DNA from: Eubacteriales Family XIII. Incertae Sedis bacterium | Lineage (GTDB): Bacteria > Bacillota > Clostridia > Peptostreptococcales > Anaerovoracaceae | Direction: 5' to 3' | DNA length: 6,773 nt | Assembly (NCBI GenBank): GCA_031263335.1 | Contig: JAISGB010000080.1 | Location: 1 to 6,773, forward strand | Part shown: positions 4,746 to 6,773 of the stretch, piece after piece | Layout of the letters: every line of letters starts with the position of its first letter | Numbering within the stretch: the first letter of the stretch is position 1 | Notes under the pieces: model-generated | Told to the model about the DNA's origin: nothing | Database searches by the model: none | Seen by the model: only the letters and a program-made list of their open reading frames with translations | Position numbers and translations under genes: made by a program

Positions 4746-6575
4746 ATGTACATCGATCAAGTGAAAAACAGCGGGAAACCGTATCTGAGGGTCGCGGAAA
4801 GTTATTCCGTAAAAGTTGACGGCGTCAGAAAAAACCGAAAAAGGACCGTACGCAACATCGGTCCGCTTGCGCGTTTTGACGACGGCAAGCCGGATTTCCT
4901 TGAAAGACTCAGGCAATCGTTCAAGGACGGAACCCCCATCATTGACGGGTTGGACGATTTGGCCGCCCATACTCCGGAACCGTGTAAAATGCGGATCGAA
5001 TTCGACCCCGAAGACGACGGCGCCGCTTTCAGCGATCCGAAGATTATCGGGCATTTCTTTTTCGACGCCATGTACGATGCGCTTGGGATCTGTGATGTTC
5101 TCAACAAATACAAATCGGGTTCACGGATCGAATACGATCTTAACGGACTTGCCAAGCTTCTTGTGTTCGGACGAGCATTGGACCCGGATTCCAAATACGC
5201 CACATGGGAGGCGCGCGAGGATTATCTGTTCGGCGTCACGAGTTCGGGCAATGTAATAGAAGCATACCGTACGCTCGATGTTTTGGACGAACTGTCCGAG
5301 AAGATACAGATGCGCATGAACACCAAGATCGAAAAGCATGTCGGAAGGAGCAAGGACATCTGTTTTTACGACGTGACGAACTATTGGTTTGCGACGGACG
5401 ACCCTGACGAAGACATCGTTTCCGAATCGGGGAATGTAACGGAGGAAGGAATGCGCAAGCGCGGCCCTTCCAAGAAGAAGACGCGCGAACCCATCGTGCA
5501 GATGGGGCTTTTTATCGATGACAACGGCATACCCGTTTCGTACAAAGTGTTCCCCGGAAACCATACGGACCAAACGACGCTGCGCCCGGCGATGAAAGAG
5601 ACGATAAACAAACTCGGCTATGAACGTGTCATTATCATCGCCGACGGAGGGTTGAATTCCGGGAAAAATCTCGCGTACCTTCTCGGTTGCGGCAACGGGT
5701 ACATTGTTTCAAAGAGCGCGAAAGGCAGCACAAAAGAAGTGAAGAAATGGATACTCGACGAGGAGGGGTATGTTTGGAACGAAAAAAGGACATTCAAACT
5801 AAAGCACAAGATCAGAACGCGTACGGTCAAGGACGAGGACGGCCGGAATGTGGAGATCAAAGAAAAAATCATCGCCTATTGGAGCAAGAAACAATACGAT
5901 TATGCCCTGCACGAAAACAAGAAATTTATCGATTATCTCAACGATGTCACGGAGTTTCCGGACAAACTGAAAGACAAACAGCCCAAATACAAGAGATACC
6001 TCGTTGAGACCAAAGCGGACAAAAAGACCGGAGAGGTCGTCGATACCGTTTCGATCTATTCTCTCGACAAAGAAAAGATCGAAACGGACCTTGGGCTTAT
6101 GGGCTGCTACACGCTCCTGACGAGTGAGCTTGACATGGATGGACACGAGGTGATCGACAAATACCACGGGCTTTCCCGCATAGAGGATTCGTTCAAAGTC
6201 ATCAAGAGCGACCTTGAGGGGCGTCCGGTCTATGTGCGCAGAAAGGAACATATCAACGCACATTTTTTGATCTGTTTCATCGCGCTGACGATGATAAGAA
6301 TTTTGCAATACAAGATACTGAAGAAGGAAGGCAAGACTTCATCGGGTACGCGCGATTGGGAGATGGGCATACCTGCGGATCGAATCAAGGAAGCATTGGC
6401 CGAGTTCAAGGCGGATGCCATACCCTGCGGCTATTACAGGCTGACCAAGTCCGAGAAAGGCTCGGACCTTGCCCGCATAGCGGCTGCCGTCGGCGTGGAT
6501 GTTGCTTTGCGCATCCCCACCGAACGGGACATCAGAAAGCTGAAATACGAAATCGACAAAGCGATTTTCATGTGA
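4746..6575 (+). CDS. IS1634-family DDE transposase, full length
   Basis: The enzyme cuts the element at its inverted repeats and joins the ends to new DNA, using two metal ions held by three acidic residues. In this 609-residue protein the likely triad is Asp209 (CFYDVTNYWF), Asp300 (IIIADGGLNSGKNL) and Glu480 (YHGLSRIEDSFKVIKSDL). The third motif is an IS4-superfamily YREK-like signature with Tyr473, Arg478 and Lys487. The insertion between Asp300 and Glu480 is long and rich in Lys, as in the IS1634 group. A REPIVQMGLFIDDNGIPVSYKVFPGNHTD-type stretch (about 248-275) sits between the first two acidic residues. The frame is intact, with no frameshift or internal stop, so the element could still be active. 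GC content is visibly lower than in the flanking host genes, consistent with arrival from elsewhere. The ATG follows GGAGGG by 4 nt. Family assignment is from recognition of motifs, not a search. Confidence 0.93.
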   Translation: MYIDQVKNSGKPYLRVAESYSVKVDGVRKNRKRTVRNIGPLARFDDGKPDFLERLRQSFKDGTPIIDGLDDLAAHTPEPCKMRIEFDPEDDGAAFSDPKIIGHFFFDAMYDALGICDVLNKYKSGSRIEYDLNGLAKLLVFGRALDPDSKYATWEAREDYLFGVTSSGNVIEAYRTLDVLDELSEKIQMRMNTKIEKHVGRSKDICFYDVTNYWFATDDPDEDIVSESGNVTEEGMRKRGPSKKKTREPIVQMGLFIDDNGIPVSYKVFPGNHTDQTTLRPAMKETINKLGYERVIIIADGGLNSGKNLAYLLGCGNGYIVSKSAKGSTKEVKKWILDEEGYVWNEKRTFKLKHKIRTRTVKDEDGRNVEIKEKIIAYWSKKQYDYALHENKKFIDYLNDVTEFPDKLKDKQPKYKRYLVETKADKKTGEVVDTVSIYSLDKEKIETDLGLMGCYTLLTSELDMDGHEVIDKYHGLSRIEDSFKVIKSDLEGRPVYVRRKEHINAHFLICFIALTMIRILQYKILKKEGKTSSGTRDWEMGIPADRIKEALAEFKADAIPCGYYRLTKSEKGSDLARIAAAVGVDVALRIPTERDIRKLKYEIDKAIFM

Positions 6576-6602
6576 CTTACAAATTATACCGCGAAAAACC
6601 CT

Positions 6603-6630
6603 CTTGACCGTTGCAATTGCAACGGTCAAG
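6603..6630. terminator. 28-bp perfect palindrome, bidirectional terminator of the IS
   Basis: The two 14-nt arms (6603-6616, CTTGACCGTTGCAA, and 6617-6630) are exact reverse complements with no spacer. The palindrome lies 27 nt after the transposase stop. On the plus strand CCATTTT follows; on the minus strand AGGGTTTTT follows. That A-rich/stem/T-rich layout fits a terminator working in both directions, ending transposase mRNA and blocking transcripts of the truncated host gene. Confidence 0.75.
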
Positions 6631-6642
6631 CCATTTTCGTGC

Positions 6643-6655
6643 TGTTAAAGATGGG
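6643..6655 (-). repeat. IS right terminal inverted repeat
   Basis: TGTTAAAGATGGG is the exact reverse complement of the left end at 4603-4615. The next base outward (G6656) starts GC-rich host-like sequence. Confidence 0.85.
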
Positions 6656-6773
6656 GCGATCAGCTCGCGCATCTGCGCGCTTGCCTCGTTCATCTCGACC
6701 GTTTTCGCCGGCCGCGCCTCGAGGCTTTCGTCCGCAAGCGTATCCGCGTGATTGTCGATATCCTCGCATCTGC

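Larger units (their letters stand above)
4603..6655 (+). mobile_element. Complete insertion sequence, IS1634 family
   Basis: The element is 2053 bp long and bounded by perfect 13-bp inverted repeats, CCCATCTTTAACA at the left and its reverse complement at the right. It holds one full-length DDE transposase gene with its own promoter, and hairpins near both ends. Family assignment rests on the transposase (N-terminal MYIDQVKNSGKPYLRVAES type, long insertion between the second and third acidic residues). Size is near the upper end for the family. No passenger gene is present. Flanking bases (TGATATAA on the left, GCGATCAG on the right) do not form a direct repeat, although family members normally duplicate the target. 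The boundaries are exact if the inverted repeats mark the true ends. Confidence 0.85.
6577..6771 (-). pseudogene. IS-truncated 3' part of an unidentified host gene
   Basis: On the minus strand one frame stays open from the right edge to the IS boundary, with host-like GC-rich third positions and a sensible acidic, Ala-rich product (for example CEDIDNHADTLADE, then VEMNEASAQMRELIA). At 6655 it enters the IS repeat and continues for 26 codons of IS-derived sequence (PSLTARKWLDRC and on) to a TAA at 6579-6577. The native C terminus is therefore replaced. The left side of the IS does not continue a reading frame: joined directly, it reads three codons and then a stop. The gene starts outside the window. 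I do not recognise the family; too little is visible. The same orientation as the cps genes suggests that it once stood upstream of them. The coding call is an inference from composition. Confidence 0.5.

Noticed and set aside
4617..5054. Minus-strand open frame across the IS left end and the transposase start
   Set aside because: It overlaps the transposase promoter and the conserved N terminus of the enzyme. It is a shadow, not a passenger gene.
1..6773. CRISPR arrays, tRNA or rRNA genes, riboswitches, phage genes
   Set aside because: No spaced direct repeats, cloverleaf or rRNA-like sequence, or phage protein was seen on either strand.

Overview
The window looks like the chromosome of a Bacillota (Firmicutes) bacterium, most likely a GC-rich member of the Clostridia. 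The basis is a separate CpsC-type chain-length protein and CpsD-type tyrosine kinase with a PHP-type CpsB phosphatase, a sortase with a cell-wall-sorted substrate, strong Shine-Dalgarno sites, sigma-A-like promoters in short AT-rich gaps, and GC-rich third codon positions. No finer taxonomic claim can be made from the sequence alone.

All host genes are read on the minus strand, so their order of transcription runs from right to left. At the far right (6656-6773) is the tail of an unidentified gene that continues off the window and is cut by an insertion sequence. Next is a complete IS1634-type element (4603-6655, 2053 bp) on the plus strand, with 13-bp perfect terminal inverted repeats, its own promoter, a 609-residue DDE transposase and a hairpin near each end. 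No target-site duplication is visible. Left of the element is a promoter region and then a tightly overlapping operon, wzz/cpsC - cpsD - cpsB (4392 down to 2189). These three genes form the phosphoregulatory module that controls polymer length and export of capsular or exopolysaccharide: membrane adaptor, tyrosine autokinase and opposing phosphatase.

After an AT-rich gap with a probable terminator and a clear promoter (2081-2109), a second operon begins: a small secreted protein with a C-terminal sorting signal (IKQTG, hydrophobic helix, basic tail), a class D-like sortase, and a membrane protein of unknown function that runs off the left edge. The first two form a plausible enzyme-substrate pair. 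Their position directly behind the polysaccharide control genes suggests a cell-surface assembly locus.

Points worth a second look are a perfect 15-bp hairpin inside the start of the sortase gene, a sortase start that is out of frame with an expected TAATG coupling by one base in a G5 run, a possible hybrid promoter where the IS end meets host DNA, and the missing target duplication with a broken gene on only one side. No RNA genes, CRISPR arrays or phage genes were seen.
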